Of a DNA stretch of 64,000 nt, positions 7,757 to 17,218 are shown piece by piece. This DNA is from Marinicauda salina (GTDB taxonomy: Bacteria > Pseudomonadota > Alphaproteobacteria > Caulobacterales > Maricaulaceae), in contig NZ_QEXV01000001.1 of assembly GCF_003122085.1 (NCBI RefSeq), forward strand, positions 310,001 to 374,000. The letters run 5' to 3'. The translations under genes and the position numbers were made by a program. The notes beneath the pieces were generated by a model, which did no database searches, was not told where the DNA came from, and worked only from the letters and a program-made list of their open reading frames with translations. Each line of letters opens with the position of its first letter. Positions within the stretch are counted from its first letter, which is position 1.

Positions 7757-8871
7757 ACCCTCAGCGGCATGAGGACGTATTCGGCGTTCGGGTCGCCGGA
7801 ATCCGTCACCCGCGTCGGCGAGGCGGAATCGGCGAATTCGAAGATCGCCTCGTCGCCCTCGATCTGGCCGGCGACGTCGAGCAGGTAGCGCGCGTTGAAG
7901 CCGATCGAGATCTCCTCGTCGCCATAGTCCGCGCCGAGCTCCTCGCTGGCCGCCCCGCTCTCGGGATTGTTCACCGCCAGGACGAGATTCGAATCCGACA
8001 CGGTCAGCTTCACCGAGCGCGACTTCTCCTGGGAGATGGTCGCGACCCGGTCGACGGCCTGGGCGAAGGGCGCGCGGTCGACCTTCATGATCTTGTCGTT
8101 CTCGCGCGGGATGACGCGTTCATAGTCCGGGAAGGAGCCGTCGATGAGCTTCGAGGTGAGCACGGCGGCGCCGAGCTGGAAGCGGATCTTGCCCTCGGAC
8201 ACGGACACCTCGACGCCGTCGTCGAGATCCTCGAGCAGGCGGCGCAGCTCCTGGATCGGTTTGCGCGGCACGATCACGGCGGGCATCGCCTCGGCGCCGT
8301 CGGGCAGGTCGGTCTCGGCGAGCGCCAGGCGATGGCCGTCGGTGGCCACCGCGCGCAGCACCTTGCGGCCGTCGCGCTCGGCGGCGTGGAGGTGGATGCC
8401 GTTGAGATAGTAGCGCGTCTCCTCGGTGGAGATCGCGAAGCGGGTCTTGTCGATGAGCCGGGCGAGCTCCTCGGCCGGCGCGGTGAAGGTCACCGCGAGA
8501 TCCTCCGAGGGCATCACCGGGAAATCGCCGGGGGGAAGCACCGGCAGATTGAACTGCGAGCGCCCGGCCGACAGCGTCATGCGCGGGTCGGCGCCGCCGA
8601 TCTCGAGCGTGACCTCGGCGCCCTCGGGCAGCTTGCGCGCGATCTCGTAGAGCGTGTGGGCCGGCGCGGTGACCATGCCCTCGCTTTCGACGCGGGCCTC
8701 GGTCTCCTCGACGATTTCCATGTCGAGATCGGTCGCGGTGAAGCGCGCGTGCTCGCCGCTGGCGTTGATCAGGACGTTGGAGAGGATCGGGATGGTGTTG
8801 CGTCGCTCGACCACGGCCTGGACGTGGCCGAGAGCCTTCAGGAGCACCGCGCGCTCGATGGTGAGCTTCAT
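7753..8871 (-). CDS. dnaN: DNA polymerase III beta subunit (sliding clamp)
   Basis: Ring-shaped processivity clamp for DNA polymerase III. 372 aa, the expected size for three clamp repeats. It begins MKLTIERAVLLKALGHVQAV; the conserved segment TILSN-like (IPILSNVLINA), ATDGHRLA at ~175-182 and the C-terminal YVLMPLRV end are all typical. Lies between dnaA and recF on the same strand. A strong hairpin separates it from dnaA, so dnaN-recF probably also has its own promoter. Confidence 0.97.
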   Translation of the reverse strand: MKLTIERAVLLKALGHVQAVVERRNTIPILSNVLINASGEHARFTATDLDMEIVEETEARVESEGMVTAPAHTLYEIARKLPEGAEVTLEIGGADPRMTLSAGRSQFNLPVLPPGDFPVMPSEDLAVTFTAPAEELARLIDKTRFAISTEETRYYLNGIHLHAAERDGRKVLRAVATDGHRLALAETDLPDGAEAMPAVIVPRKPIQELRRLLEDLDDGVEVSVSEGKIRFQLGAAVLTSKLIDGSFPDYERVIPRENDKIMKVDRAPFAQAVDRVATISQEKSRSVKLTVSDSNLVLAVNNPESGAASEELGADYGDEEISIGFNARYLLDVAGQIEGDEAIFEFADSASPTRVTDSGDPNAEYVLMPLRV

Positions 8872-8940
8872 CGTGTCGCCTCTGCGGACCGGGACGGGGC
8901 CGGCGGGTGAATCACCGGCGGTGGGAGCGCACCTTAGACC

Positions 8941-8984
8941 AAAAGGAACGGCCGCAAGAAGGGGTCTCTTGCGGCCGTTCCGGC
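8941..8984 (-). terminator. Terminator between dnaA and dnaN
   Basis: Perfect 15-bp stem: arms at 8945-8959 and 8967-8981 (GGAACGGCCGCAAGA and its complement) with a 7-nt loop. On the minus strand it is followed by TTTTGG. It lies 17-57 bp past the dnaA stop, so it should end or attenuate the dnaA transcript before dnaN. Confidence 0.8.
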
Positions 8985-8997
8985 TGACTGAGGGGGG

Positions 8998-10443
8998 TCA
9001 GCCGCGCAGGCGGCGTTTGATGGCCTCGACGTCCTCGGCGAGGGTCGGGTCAGAGGGGAGCCGCTCTGCGATCTTGTTGACCGCGTGGATCACCGTCGAG
9101 TGGTCGCGCCCGCCGAAGCGCTTGCCGATGTCCGGCAGCGAGCGCGTGGTCAGCGTCTTGGCGAGGTACATCGCGATATGGCGCGGCCGGACGACGGACT
9201 GGGTGCGCCGCTTCGACAGCAGATCGTCGGTCGTCAGCGAGAAATACGCCGCCACCGCGCGCTGTATGTCGTCCACGGTGAGCCGGCGCTCCGGCTTGAT
9301 CGGCAGCTCGGAGAGCGCCTCGGAAACGGTGTCCAGCGTCACCGGCCGGCTCATGTAGGCCGTCCGCACGATGATGTTGTTGAGCACGCCCTCGAGCTCG
9401 CGCGCCGAGGTCGTCACGCGCGCGGCCAGGAAATCGCGAACGGTCTCGGGCACCTCCAGCTCGGGGCAATGGACGCGCGCCTGGGCGATCTTGCAGTCGA
9501 GAATCTTCCGCCGCAGGTCGAGATCCGGCCCCTGGATCGGGCAGGCGAAGCCGCCGCGCAGCACCGAACGCAGGCGCTCGTCGCACACGCCCAGCTCCTC
9601 GGGCGGGCAGTGCGAGGCGAGCACCACCTGCTTGCCCTCGCCGATCAGCGCGGTGAGCGTCTGCAGGAACTCGTCCTCGGTGCGCGCCTTGCCGGCGATG
9701 AAGTGCACGTCGTCGACCAGCAGCACGTCGCAGTCGCGGACCTGGTCCTTGAAGGGCTGAACGTCGCGGGCGCGCAGCGCCGACTGGAAGCCGTTCAGGA
9801 ACTCCTCGGCGGTGAGGTAGAGCGCCTTGCGCCGGGTCTCGCCCAGCTCGACGGCGTGGGCGATGGCGGCCAGCAGGTGGGTCTTTCCGACGCCGTAATC
9901 GCCGTGGAAGAAGCCCGGGTTGAACTGCGGCTCGGGCGAGGCGGCGATCAGCTTGGCGGCGGTCGCCGCGGTGCCGTTGGCCGCGCCGACCATGAAGGTG
10001 TCGAACGTGAACCGGTTCTGGCGCGTCGCGCTGGCCGGCCGTCCGGCCGCGCGCGCCTGGGGCGAGGCGGGGGCGGGAGCCGGAACCGGGGCCGCCGCCG
10101 GAGCGGCCGCCGGGGTCCGGGCCGGCGCGGCGGCGCCTTCAGCGCAGATCACGATGTCGCGCGCGGCGCCCTCGAAGGCCGCCCACAGCGCCCGCAGGCG
10201 GGCGCCGAGATTGTCCTCGGCCCACGACCGGCCGAATTCGGTCGGACAGAGCACGCAGACGCGGCCCTGGTCATCCTCGGTGACCCGCAGTCGCGCGATC
10301 TCGCCGGCATAGACGAGATCGCCGTATTCCTGGCGCAGCCGGGCGCGAACCTCGCGCCAGATTCGGTACACCGAGGAAGCGTCGTTCATCGCGCCGCCCT
10401 GCGTTTCCGGGATGACGGCAGCCGCCGAAGAGTCGAACCCCAT
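8998..10443 (-). CDS. dnaA: Chromosomal replication initiator DnaA
   Basis: AAA+ protein that binds DnaA boxes and opens the origin. About 481 aa from ATG 10443. Domain I (SSVYRIWREVRARLRQEYGD) is followed by a low-complexity Pro/Ala-rich linker, then the AAA+ domain with Walker A GDYGVGKTH and Walker B LLVDDVHF. The C-terminal DNA-binding domain has RPRHIAMYLAKTL and GGRDHSTVIHAV, the DnaA signature. The start is uncertain: ATG 10443 gives an 18-residue extension before the conserved domain I. ATG 10389 (MNDASS) would be minimal and ATG 10512 is also open. rpsT lies upstream. Confidence 0.96.
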   Translation of the reverse strand: MGFDSSAAAVIPETQGGAMNDASSVYRIWREVRARLRQEYGDLVYAGEIARLRVTEDDQGRVCVLCPTEFGRSWAEDNLGARLRALWAAFEGAARDIVICAEGAAAPARTPAAAPAAAPVPAPAPASPQARAAGRPASATRQNRFTFDTFMVGAANGTAATAAKLIAASPEPQFNPGFFHGDYGVGKTHLLAAIAHAVELGETRRKALYLTAEEFLNGFQSALRARDVQPFKDQVRDCDVLLVDDVHFIAGKARTEDEFLQTLTALIGEGKQVVLASHCPPEELGVCDERLRSVLRGGFACPIQGPDLDLRRKILDCKIAQARVHCPELEVPETVRDFLAARVTTSARELEGVLNNIIVRTAYMSRPVTLDTVSEALSELPIKPERRLTVDDIQRAVAAYFSLTTDDLLSKRRTQSVVRPRHIAMYLAKTLTTRSLPDIGKRFGGRDHSTVIHAVNKIAERLPSDPTLAEDVEAIKRRLRG

Positions 10444-10839
10444 GGCCCCAACCTTTTTCGCTCGCCGCGGGTTTTCCCCGCGATCCAAGGTCATTACTTG
10501 AGACGCAGTCATCCCGGTCGGAGACCGGCCCTTTTCGGCCTCTCCGTTGCGGAGAAATGATCCGTATGGTGATGACTAACGTCGAGGAACACAGGTTATC
10601 CAGCAGGCCGCGCGAATCAACTCCATTAACCTTCAAAAATCGCCGCGCCGTGCTCTTGACAATCGGATTCCTCTGACCGGGCGCGACCTTGGCCTCGGAA
10701 TTTTTTTTCCCGCTTTCCGGTGTTCTCAAAGCGTTCGATCCGGCGGCGTTCACACGCGCGCGGAGAGCGTCGGCCGGAGCAGAGCAAGACACTGGCCGAC
10801 AACCGGATTTTGCTCCAGTCAGGACGTCGGATTGAACCA
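10444..10839. promoter_or_regulatory. dnaA upstream region (dnaA promoter; possible but unproven origin)
   Basis: About 400 bp between dnaA and the rpsT terminator, with no gene visible. It contains one DnaA-box-like site TTATCCAGC (10596-10604, two mismatches to the usual TTATCCACA). It also has two GANTC methylation sites (GAATC 10614-10618, GATTC 10666-10670), a TTAACC half-site near 10626 and an A/T tract around 10700-10708. On the minus strand TTGATT and TAACCT, 16 nt apart, could be a weak promoter for dnaA. One box is too few to call an origin; I read it as a regulated dnaA promoter. Confidence 0.45.
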
Positions 10840-10869
10840 CAAAAACGCCCGCGGCGGAAGCCGCGGGCG
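10840..10869 (-). terminator. Terminator after rpsT
   Basis: Perfect 9-bp stem GCCCGCGGC (10847-10855) and GCCGCGGGC (10860-10868) with loop GGAA. On the minus strand it is followed by GTTTTTGTGG. Lies 33 bp past the rpsT stop. Confidence 0.88.
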
Positions 10870-10901
10870 CATCGGAATCCGCTCCGGACAGGGACGGAGT
10901 T

Positions 10902-11171
10902 TTACTGAGCCGTCATCGCCTTCACGCGGGCGTTCAGACGCGAGACGGTGCGCGCGCCGGTGTTCTTGTGAAGCACCCCGCTGGAGACCGCGCGCATCAC
11001 CTCCGACTCGGCCTTGCGCATCGCCTCGCGCGCGGCGTCCTTGTCGCCGGCGGCCAGCGCCAGCTCGACCTTCTTCACGAAGGTGCGCATGCGCGAGCGC
11101 CGCGCCTTGTTGACGGCGGTCCGGCGCGCGAGCTTGCGCACCATCTTCTTGGCCGACGAGGTGTTCGCCAT
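10902..11171 (-). CDS. rpsT: 30S ribosomal protein bS20
   Basis: Primary 16S rRNA-binding protein of the small subunit. 89 aa from ATG 11171 with GGGAG just upstream, the normal S20 length. It begins [21 protein letters not shown], continues with the characteristic [13 protein letters not shown] and ends in [19 protein letters not shown]. Highly basic and helical. rpsT directly upstream of dnaA is a recurring alphaproteobacterial arrangement. It has its own terminator, so dnaA is transcribed separately. Confidence 0.97.
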   Translation of the reverse strand: MANTSSAKKMVRKLARRTAVNKARRSRMRTFVKKVELALAAGDKDAAREAMRKAESEVMRAVSSGVLHKNTGARTVSRLNARVKAMTAQ

Positions 11172-11292
11172 GGGAACTCCCGGGACGTTTCCGAACTTCA
11201 TGCGCCGCCGCCTCCACGGGCGCGGCGCGAAACCGTGAGGCGCGGCGTATAGCCCCGCGCGGGGCGGGCGTCAACAGGCCGGCGCCGGCGGC

Positions 11293-12069
11293 TCAGCGAT
11301 GCTTGAAATGGGCCGCGCGCTTGTTGGCGAACGCGGCCATGCCCTCCGACTGGTCCTCGGTGGCGAACTGGGACTGGAAGACCCGGCGCTCAAAGCGCAC
11401 CCCTTCGGTCAGTCCGGTTTCGAACGCCATGTTGACCGCCTCCTTGGTCATCATGGCGATCGGCAGAGACTTCGCCGCGATCGTCTCGGCGGCCTCCATG
11501 GCCACGTCCATGAGGTCGTCGGCGGCCACCACGCGGGACACCAGCCCGGCGCGCTCGGCCTCCTCGGCGTCCATCATCCGGCCGGTCAGGCACATGTCCA
11601 TCGCCTTGGCCTTGCCCACGGCGCGGGGCAGGCGCTGGGTGCCGCCCGAGCCCGGCATGACGCCGAGATTGATCTCGGGCTGGCCGAACTTGGCGGTCTC
11701 GGCGGCGATGATGAAGTCGCACATCATCGCGATCTCGCAGCCGCCGCCGAGCGCATAGCCGCCGACGGCGGCGATGATCGGCTTGCGGAAGCGGGCCACC
11801 GACTCCCAGGTCGCCTCGAACGGATCGTTCTTGAACAGCGAGATGAAGTCGCGGTCCTGGAGCTCCTTGATGTCGGCGCCGGCGGCGAAGGCCTTGGCCG
11901 AGCCGGTGAGCACGACGCAGCCGATCTCGTCATCGGCCTGGAATCCGGCGAGCGCGTCGGCGAGTTCGCCGGTGAGCTCGTCGCACAGCGCGTTGAGCGC
12001 GGACGGCCGGTCGAGCGTGATCACGCCGACGCGGCCCTCGGTCTTGGTCTGGATCGTCTTGTAGGCCAT
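11293..12069 (-). CDS. Enoyl-CoA hydratase
   Basis: Crotonase-family enzyme that hydrates trans-2-enoyl-CoA in fatty acid beta-oxidation or related acyl-CoA degradation. 258 aa, the standard length. The oxyanion-hole segment [11 protein letters not shown] is at ~60-70. Both catalytic glutamates are present, in [11 protein letters not shown] and GQPEINLG, as is the [10 protein letters not shown] motif. This favours a true hydratase over catalytically altered relatives. It lies upstream of rpsT on the same strand, a conserved neighbour in Rhodobacterales-like genomes; no other beta-oxidation gene is nearby. Confidence 0.93.
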   Translation of the reverse strand: MAYKTIQTKTEGRVGVITLDRPSALNALCDELTGELADALAGFQADDEIGCVVLTGSAKAFAAGADIKELQDRDFISLFKNDPFEATWESVARFRKPIIAAVGGYALGGGCEIAMMCDFIIAAETAKFGQPEINLGVMPGSGGTQRLPRAVGKAKAMDMCLTGRMMDAEEAERAGLVSRVVAADDLMDVAMEAAETIAAKSLPIAMMTKEAVNMAFETGLTEGVRFERRVFQSQFATEDQSEGMAAFANKRAAHFKHR

Positions 12070-12142
12070 CGGGGCCTCCGCTGTTCAGGCGTTCGCGGCG
12101 CGAACGCGTCCGACATCCGAAACGGCGGCCTCCATACATGAA

Positions 12143-12175
12143 GCCCGCGCCGGGGTCGACACCTCCGGCGCGGGC
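12143..12175 (-). terminator. Hairpin terminator after the TraB/GumN gene
   Basis: Perfect 11-bp stem GCCCGCGCCGG (12143-12153) and CCGGCGCGGGC (12165-12175) about 30 bp past the stop of the minus-strand gene at 12204. The following minus-strand bases are TTCATG, so the T-run is poor and confidence is moderate. Confidence 0.55.
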
Positions 12176-12203
12176 CGCATGCGACGGGCGAATCGGGTGC
12201 GCC

Positions 12204-13166
12204 TCAGCGTCGCGTCACCTCGTGGCCCTCCGCGCGCATGAGGGCGATGACGCCCGCGTCGCCGGGCATGTGCCCGACGCCCACGGCGACGAAGTCGACG
12301 CCCTCGCCGTCGAGGATGGCCTCGATCTGCGGGATCCAGTCCTCGTTGCGCTCGACGATCAGGCGCTCGTACAGCCCGCTGCCGGTGTCGCGCAGCGACT
12401 CGTTCATGATCCGGTCGATCGTCTCCATGTCGCCGGTCGCCCAGGCGACGGCGAGATCCTCGATCTGGTCGGGATTGTCGACCATGTCGGCGATCGAGAG
12501 CTCGAATTCGGCGACCTGGGCCTCGAGCGGCATGTCGGCGAAGAAGCGCAGCTGCTGCTCGATCGTCTCGAAATAGCCGAACTCCTTGCCCGCCTCGACG
12601 GCGTCGGCGTGCAGGACCCGCTCAACGCCCGAGTTCGGGTCGTAGCCCAGCGCCTGGATGCCGGCGATGGCGAGCCGGAGGCTGGCGAACCAGGGCCTGA
12701 ACTGATCGATGTTCGCCATCAGCACGTCGGGCTGCGCGCCGAGCATCTCGGCGAAGGCGGCGAGGTCGGCCTCGGCCTCGTCGTCGATGAGCGAGCTCAG
12801 CGTCACGCCGGGCTCGTTGACGCCGAGCTGCGGCACCAGGGCCTGCATCTGCGCCGCGGCGTCTTCGCTGAACACATCGGCCTCGAACCAGATCGTGTCG
12901 GCTTCGGAGAACGCCGCGGCGACCTCCTCGCTGCGCCAGCCGAGCTCGGGCGGCAGGATGTGGAAGCTGCCGAAGAGGTAGAGGGTGGAATCCTCGTCCT
13001 CGACCACCCAGAGCGCCGGATCGCCCTCGATCGCGGCGTAGTCGGGCCGGTCGGCCGCAGCCGGCTCGGCCTGGGCGAGCGCGCCGGACGCGAGGCCCGC
13101 GGTCAGCCCGGCCGCCAGAAGCCCGGCGCGGGCGGCCTGGGCGAAGCGGGTTGCGAAACGGTTCAT
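12204..13166 (-). CDS. TraB/GumN family secreted protein
   Basis: 320 aa from ATG 13166 (CAGGAG 7 nt upstream). N-terminal signal peptide: basic start MNRFATRFAQ, hydrophobic AGLLAAGLTAGLASG and cleavage after ALAQA. The mature part has LWVVEDEDSTLYLFGSFHIL and, near the C-terminus, VDFVAVGVGHMPG and GVIALMRAEGHEVTR. The GSxH...GxGH pair is the hallmark of the TraB/GumN (EreA-like) fold, which includes putative metalloproteases. Substrate unknown. Predicted periplasmic or membrane-associated; very acidic. Confidence 0.85.
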   Translation of the reverse strand: MNRFATRFAQAARAGLLAAGLTAGLASGALAQAEPAAADRPDYAAIEGDPALWVVEDEDSTLYLFGSFHILPPELGWRSEEVAAAFSEADTIWFEADVFSEDAAAQMQALVPQLGVNEPGVTLSSLIDDEAEADLAAFAEMLGAQPDVLMANIDQFRPWFASLRLAIAGIQALGYDPNSGVERVLHADAVEAGKEFGYFETIEQQLRFFADMPLEAQVAEFELSIADMVDNPDQIEDLAVAWATGDMETIDRIMNESLRDTGSGLYERLIVERNEDWIPQIEAILDGEGVDFVAVGVGHMPGDAGVIALMRAEGHEVTRR

Positions 13167-13274
13167 GCCTGTCTCCTGTCGGTCGGCGGTGATCGGTCGA
13201 CGGGGCGGTCGCCGCCCTGTGTAAAGTGACGTTGACATCCGCGCCGGGCGCCAGTCAAGCACCCTTTACATTGT

Positions 13275-14138
13275 TCATCGCTGGCAGGCCGGGCAATAGA
13301 AGCTCGACCGCGCCGACTGGACGAGGCGGCGCACGGTTCCGCCGCAGCCGTCGCGCCGGCACGGCTCGCCTTCCCGCCCATAGACGTCGAAGCGGTGCTG
13401 GAAATAGCCCATGGCGCCGTCGACGCCGGCGTAATCGCGCAGCGTCGAGCCGCCGGCCTCGATCGCCTCGGCGATGACGGCGCGCACCGCCGCGGCCAGT
13501 CGCTCGGCGCGGACGCCGGGGATGGACGCGCAGGACCGGCGCGGGCTGATCCGCGCCCGCCAGAGCGCCTCGCAGACATAGATATTGCCGAGGCCGGCGA
13601 CGACATGCTGGTCAAGCAAACCGGCCTTGATGGCGGTTTTGCGGCCCTTCAACGCCGCGTCGAGATGCGGGCCGGAAAACGCGTTCGAATCCGGCTCCGG
13701 TCCCAGATCCTTCAGGAAGCGCTGATCGGCCTCGGCCTCGGTCTCGAACAGGCTCATGAATCCGAAGCGTCGCGGATCGTTGTAGGTCACGCGCGCGCCG
13801 CCCTCCATCTCGAACACGACATGGTCGTGCTTCGGATCGGCGGCCGGGGCGTAGACGAAATCGCCGGGCTGGCGCTCCAGGTCGGCGGCGGCGATCGAGA
13901 ACCGGCCCGACATGCCCAGGTGCATGAGCAGGGTTTCGCCCGAGCCCAGCCGCGCCAGCAGGTATTTCGCCCGCCTGTCGATGCGCTCGACGCGGGTTCC
14001 GGCGAGCCGATCGGCGAAGCGCTCGGGGAAAGGAAAGCGCAGGTCGGCGCGGGCGGCGCGGGCCGCCAGGATGCGCCGGCCCTCCATCGCCGGGATCAGG
14101 CCCCGGCGCACCGTCTCGACTTCCGGCAGCTCCGGCAT
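13275..14138 (-). CDS. mutM: Formamidopyrimidine-DNA glycosylase (Fpg/MutM)
   Basis: Bifunctional glycosylase/AP lyase that removes 8-oxoguanine and formamidopyrimidines. 287 aa. The start [14 protein letters not shown] gives the catalytic Pro2 and Glu3. The conserved Lys is in [19 protein letters not shown] follows, and a helix-two-turn-helix segment is in [13 protein letters not shown]. The C-terminal zinc finger has its cysteines in CRRDGCGG and FYCPACQ. All catalytic elements are present. Divergent from ubiE with ~120 bp between, the usual alphaproteobacterial arrangement. Confidence 0.97.
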   Translation of the reverse strand: MPELPEVETVRRGLIPAMEGRRILAARAARADLRFPFPERFADRLAGTRVERIDRRAKYLLARLGSGETLLMHLGMSGRFSIAAADLERQPGDFVYAPAADPKHDHVVFEMEGGARVTYNDPRRFGFMSLFETEAEADQRFLKDLGPEPDSNAFSGPHLDAALKGRKTAIKAGLLDQHVVAGLGNIYVCEALWRARISPRRSCASIPGVRAERLAAAVRAVIAEAIEAGGSTLRDYAGVDGAMGYFQHRFDVYGREGEPCRRDGCGGTVRRLVQSARSSFYCPACQR

Positions 14139-14261
14139 GGTCGTCTCCCCGCGCGTTCGCCAACCGATAGGCGATGCCGCGCCGCGGGGCGAGCCCCGCT
14201 GAACAGGCGCGGCGTCCCGACGCGCTTTCCGCAGGCGCGGGGCTGACCTATGGTCCCGGCC

Positions 14262-15044
14262 ATGACCGAGACCGCCGAAAACCCCGACGCCGCCGAGACG
14301 ACCTCCTTCGGCTTCCGCGAAGTGCCGCGCGCGGAGAAGCAGTCGCTCGTGCGCGGCGTGTTCGACCGCTCGGCGCGGCGCTACGACCTCATGAACGACC
14401 TCATGAGCCTCGGCGTGCACCGGGTCTGGAAGGACATCACGATCACGAAGGCCAATCCGCGGCCGGGCGAGACGCTGATCGACGTCGCCGGCGGCACCGG
14501 CGATCTCGCCCGCGCCTTTCTCGACCGCGCCGACGAGCGCCGCAAGCGCGCGGGCGGCGACCCGGCGCGCGCCGTCGTCGCCGACATCAATCTCGAAATG
14601 CTCGACGCCGGACGCAAGCGCGGCGGGCGCGGCGGGCTCGACTGGATCGGCGCGAACGCCGAACACCTGCCCTTCGCCGACAGGTCGGCGGCCTGCGTGA
14701 TGATCGGCTTCGGCATCCGCAACGTCACCGACCGCGCCGCGGCGCTGTCCGAGATGCATCGCGTGTTGAAGCCCGGCGGGCGCTTTCTCTGCCTCGAATT
14801 TTCGCGTCCGGTCTCGCGCGGGATCTCGCGGTTTTACGACGCGTGGAGCTTCAACGTGATTCCCGAGCTCGGCCGGCTCATCGCGAGGGACCGCGACAGC
14901 TATCAGTACCTGGTGGAATCCATCCGCCGCTTCCCTCACCAGCAGGCCTTCGCCCAGGAGATGGAGGCGGCCGGCTTCGCCAACGTGTCGGTGACCAATC
15001 TGTCGGGCGGCATCGCCGCGCTGCACGCGGGCTGGCGATTGTAG
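14262..15044 (+). CDS. ubiE: Demethylmenaquinone/2-methoxy-6-polyprenyl-1,4-benzoquinol methyltransferase UbiE
   Basis: SAM-dependent C-methyltransferase of ubiquinone (and menaquinone) biosynthesis. 260 aa from ATG 14262. An ATG four codons earlier (14250) is possible, but homologues begin near TSFGFREVP. Conserved segments are [25 protein letters not shown]-binding [10 protein letters not shown] at ~72-81, GFGIRNVTD and FSRPVS. The last residues GWRL are close to the family's usual end. First gene of an ubiE-ubiB-coaC-coaB run; 48 bp before ubiB. Confidence 0.96.
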   Translation: MTETAENPDAAETTSFGFREVPRAEKQSLVRGVFDRSARRYDLMNDLMSLGVHRVWKDITITKANPRPGETLIDVAGGTGDLARAFLDRADERRKRAGGDPARAVVADINLEMLDAGRKRGGRGGLDWIGANAEHLPFADRSAACVMIGFGIRNVTDRAAALSEMHRVLKPGGRFLCLEFSRPVSRGISRFYDAWSFNVIPELGRLIARDRDSYQYLVESIRRFPHQQAFAQEMEAAGFANVSVTNLSGGIAALHAGWRL

Positions 15045-15092
15045 ACCGCCGCCCCTCGCCAAGCCGGGGCGCGGGCCCTAAACCTCCCATCC

Positions 15093-16637
15093 GTGTTCAA
15101 GACGCTCTCCGATATCGCCCGCCTGGCCCGCGCCGCCTGGACGCTGGCGCGCCACGACGCGATCTTTCCCGCCGAGTACCAGGCCGCGCTGCCGGGCCCG
15201 GCGCGGTTCATCGGCCGCCTGGCGCGCCTGATCGCGATCCGCGACCGCGCGGCCAATCCCGGCGAGCGGCTGGCCCGCGCGCTCGAGCGGCTCGGCCCGT
15301 CCTACGTCAAGTTCGGCCAGGTCCTGGCCACGCGCGCCGACGTCATCGGCGCGGATTTCGCCCGCGGCCTGGCGCGGCTGCAGGACAAGATGGCGCCGTT
15401 CTCCGACGCCGAGGCGCGCCGGATTCTCGAGACCGAGCTCGGCCGGCCGGTTGAGGAGTCCTTCGCCGAGCTCGACCCGGCCACGGCGGCGGCCTCGATC
15501 GCCCAGGTCCATCGGGCGCGCACCGCCGACGGCCGCGACGTCGCGGTGAAGATCCTGCGCCCGGGGATCGAGGAGCGCATCGCGCGCGACATCTCCGCGC
15601 TCAGGCTCGGCGCCCGGCTCGCCGAGGGGCTCTACGGGCCCTCGAAGCGGCTCGAACCGAAGGCCTTCGTCGAGACCGTCGCGCGCTCGCTCACGCTCGA
15701 GCTGGATCTGCGGCTCGAGGCGGCCTCGGCCAGCGAGCTGTCGGAGGCCGCCGTGGCGGCCGGCAATCTCTTCATTCCCGAGATCGACTGGTCGCGCACC
15801 ACGCGCCGCGTGCTCGTCACCGAATGGATCGACGCCGTCCCGCTGACCGACATGGACGCCGTCGCCGCCGCAGGCGTCGACCGGGAGAAGCTCGCCGCCG
15901 ATCTCACCGACGCCTTCCTCACCACCGCGCTCGAGCGCGGCGTGTTCCACGCCGACATGCATCCCGGCAATCTCTTCGTCGACGAGGGCGGCCGGCTCTG
16001 GGCGGTCGATTTCGGCATCATGGGGCGGCTGGAGGCGGCCGAGCGGCGCTATCTCGCCGTCATCCTGCACGGCTTCCTGACCAAGGATTACGACCGCGCC
16101 GCGCAGGCCCATTTCGACGCCGGCTACGTGCCCGAGCGGCATTCGCGCGCCGACTTCGCTTCGGCGCTGCGCGCCGTCGCCGAGCCGATCTTCGGCAAGA
16201 CCGCCGAGGAGGTCGCGATGAGCCGGGTGCTCATGCAGCTCTTCGAGATCACCGACCTGTTCGACATGCATCTCCAGCCCCAGCTCGTGCTGCTGCAGAA
16301 GACCATGGTCCAGGTCGAGGGCGTGTGCCGGTCCCTGTCGCCCCGCCACAACATGTGGAAGGCCTCCGCCCCGGCGGTCGAGCGCTTCATGCGCCGCGAA
16401 CTCGGTCCGGAAGGCTTCGCGCGCGACGCGCTGGAGGATTTCGAGCGCCTGCGCGACGCGATCCGGCGGCTGCCCGAGACGATGGAGCGCTTCGCCGAGG
16501 CCGCCGAACGGGGGTCCGCGAAGTCCGCCGCGCCGGCGCCGAGCCGCGGCGGGGCGATGCGCCTCGCCGGTCTCGTCGCGCTGGCCGCCGCCTCCGGCGC
16601 CCTCGCCGCGTGGGCGGTGATCGCGGCGGGGCTTTAG
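15093..16637 (+). CDS. ubiB: Ubiquinone biosynthesis protein kinase-like UbiB
   Basis: Atypical (ABC1/ADCK) kinase-like ATPase needed for ubiquinone synthesis, membrane-anchored. 514 aa from GTG 15093. The KxGQ motif is in YVKFGQVLATR. The A-rich nucleotide loop TAAASIAQVHRA replaces the canonical P-loop, as in this family. Kinase-like VAVKILRPGI, HADMHPGNLFV and VDFGIMGRL follow. A C-terminal hydrophobic segment (about 488-512) anchors it to the membrane. Follows ubiE. Confidence 0.95.
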   Translation: MFKTLSDIARLARAAWTLARHDAIFPAEYQAALPGPARFIGRLARLIAIRDRAANPGERLARALERLGPSYVKFGQVLATRADVIGADFARGLARLQDKMAPFSDAEARRILETELGRPVEESFAELDPATAAASIAQVHRARTADGRDVAVKILRPGIEERIARDISALRLGARLAEGLYGPSKRLEPKAFVETVARSLTLELDLRLEAASASELSEAAVAAGNLFIPEIDWSRTTRRVLVTEWIDAVPLTDMDAVAAAGVDREKLAADLTDAFLTTALERGVFHADMHPGNLFVDEGGRLWAVDFGIMGRLEAAERRYLAVILHGFLTKDYDRAAQAHFDAGYVPERHSRADFASALRAVAEPIFGKTAEEVAMSRVLMQLFEITDLFDMHLQPQLVLLQKTMVQVEGVCRSLSPRHNMWKASAPAVERFMRRELGPEGFARDALEDFERLRDAIRRLPETMERFAEAAERGSAKSAAPAPSRGGAMRLAGLVALAAASGALAAWAVIAAGL

Positions 16638-16675
16638 GCTAGGCTGCGCGAAAAGCGCCGAGGCGGGTCGAAACC

Positions 16676-17218
16676 ATGGCCGACAAACGCATTCTCCTGA
16701 TCGTCGGCGGCGGCATCGCCGCCTACAAGTCGCTCGAGCTGATCCGCGAGCTGAAACGCCGCGGGATCGGCGCGCGCTGCCTGCTCACCGAGGCGGGCAA
16801 GCAGTTCGTCACGCCGATGAGTCTGGCCGCGCTGTCGGGCGAGAAGGTCCATGACGACCTGTTCTCGCTCACCGACGAGGCCGAGATGGGCCATATCGAG
16901 CTGTCGCGCTCGGCCGACCTCGTCGTCGTCTGCCCGGCGACCGCCGACCTGATGGCCAAGCACGCCGCGGGGATGTGCAACGATCTGGCGACCACGGCGC
17001 TGCTCGCCACCGACAAGCCGGTCCTGATGGCGCCGGCGATGAATGTGCGCATGTGGGAGCATGCCGCCACCCGGGCCAATCTCGCCACGCTGCGCGAGCG
17101 CGGCGTCGTCGTGATGGATCCCGACGAGGGCGAGATGGCCTGCGGCGAGTACGGGCCGGGCCGGCTGCCCGAGCCCGAACGCATCCTCGTCGAGATCGAG
17201 CGGATGCTCGCGGCATGA
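16676..17218 (+). CDS. coaC: Phosphopantothenoylcysteine decarboxylase (CoaC), separate from CoaB
   Basis: Flavoprotein that decarboxylates 4'-phosphopantothenoylcysteine in CoA synthesis. 180 aa. It begins MADKRILLIVGGGIAAYKSLEL; VCPATADLMAK, APAMNVRMWEH (the PASANT-like/AMN flavin region) and GEMACGEYGPGRLPE (substrate-clamp cysteine) are all present. In most bacteria this is the N-terminal half of a fused CoaBC (Dfp) protein of ~400 aa. Here it stops at TGA exactly where the fused protein would run into the CoaB half. The stop overlaps the next ATG (ATGA), indicating translational coupling. AAACC-rich spacer upstream, no strong ribosome-binding site. Confidence 0.93.
   Translation: MADKRILLIVGGGIAAYKSLELIRELKRRGIGARCLLTEAGKQFVTPMSLAALSGEKVHDDLFSLTDEAEMGHIELSRSADLVVVCPATADLMAKHAAGMCNDLATTALLATDKPVLMAPAMNVRMWEHAATRANLATLRERGVVVMDPDEGEMACGEYGPGRLPEPERILVEIERMLAA

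Noticed and set aside
5441-7888. Open frame of ~815 codons on the plus strand across recF and the intergenic repeats
   Set aside because: Arg/Gly-rich shadow of minus-strand genes; it crosses an intergenic region and recF and has no recognisable domain.
10444-10839. Replication origin
   Set aside because: One degenerate DnaA box and no clustered boxes or clear AT-rich unwinding element. In many alphaproteobacteria the origin is not at dnaA.
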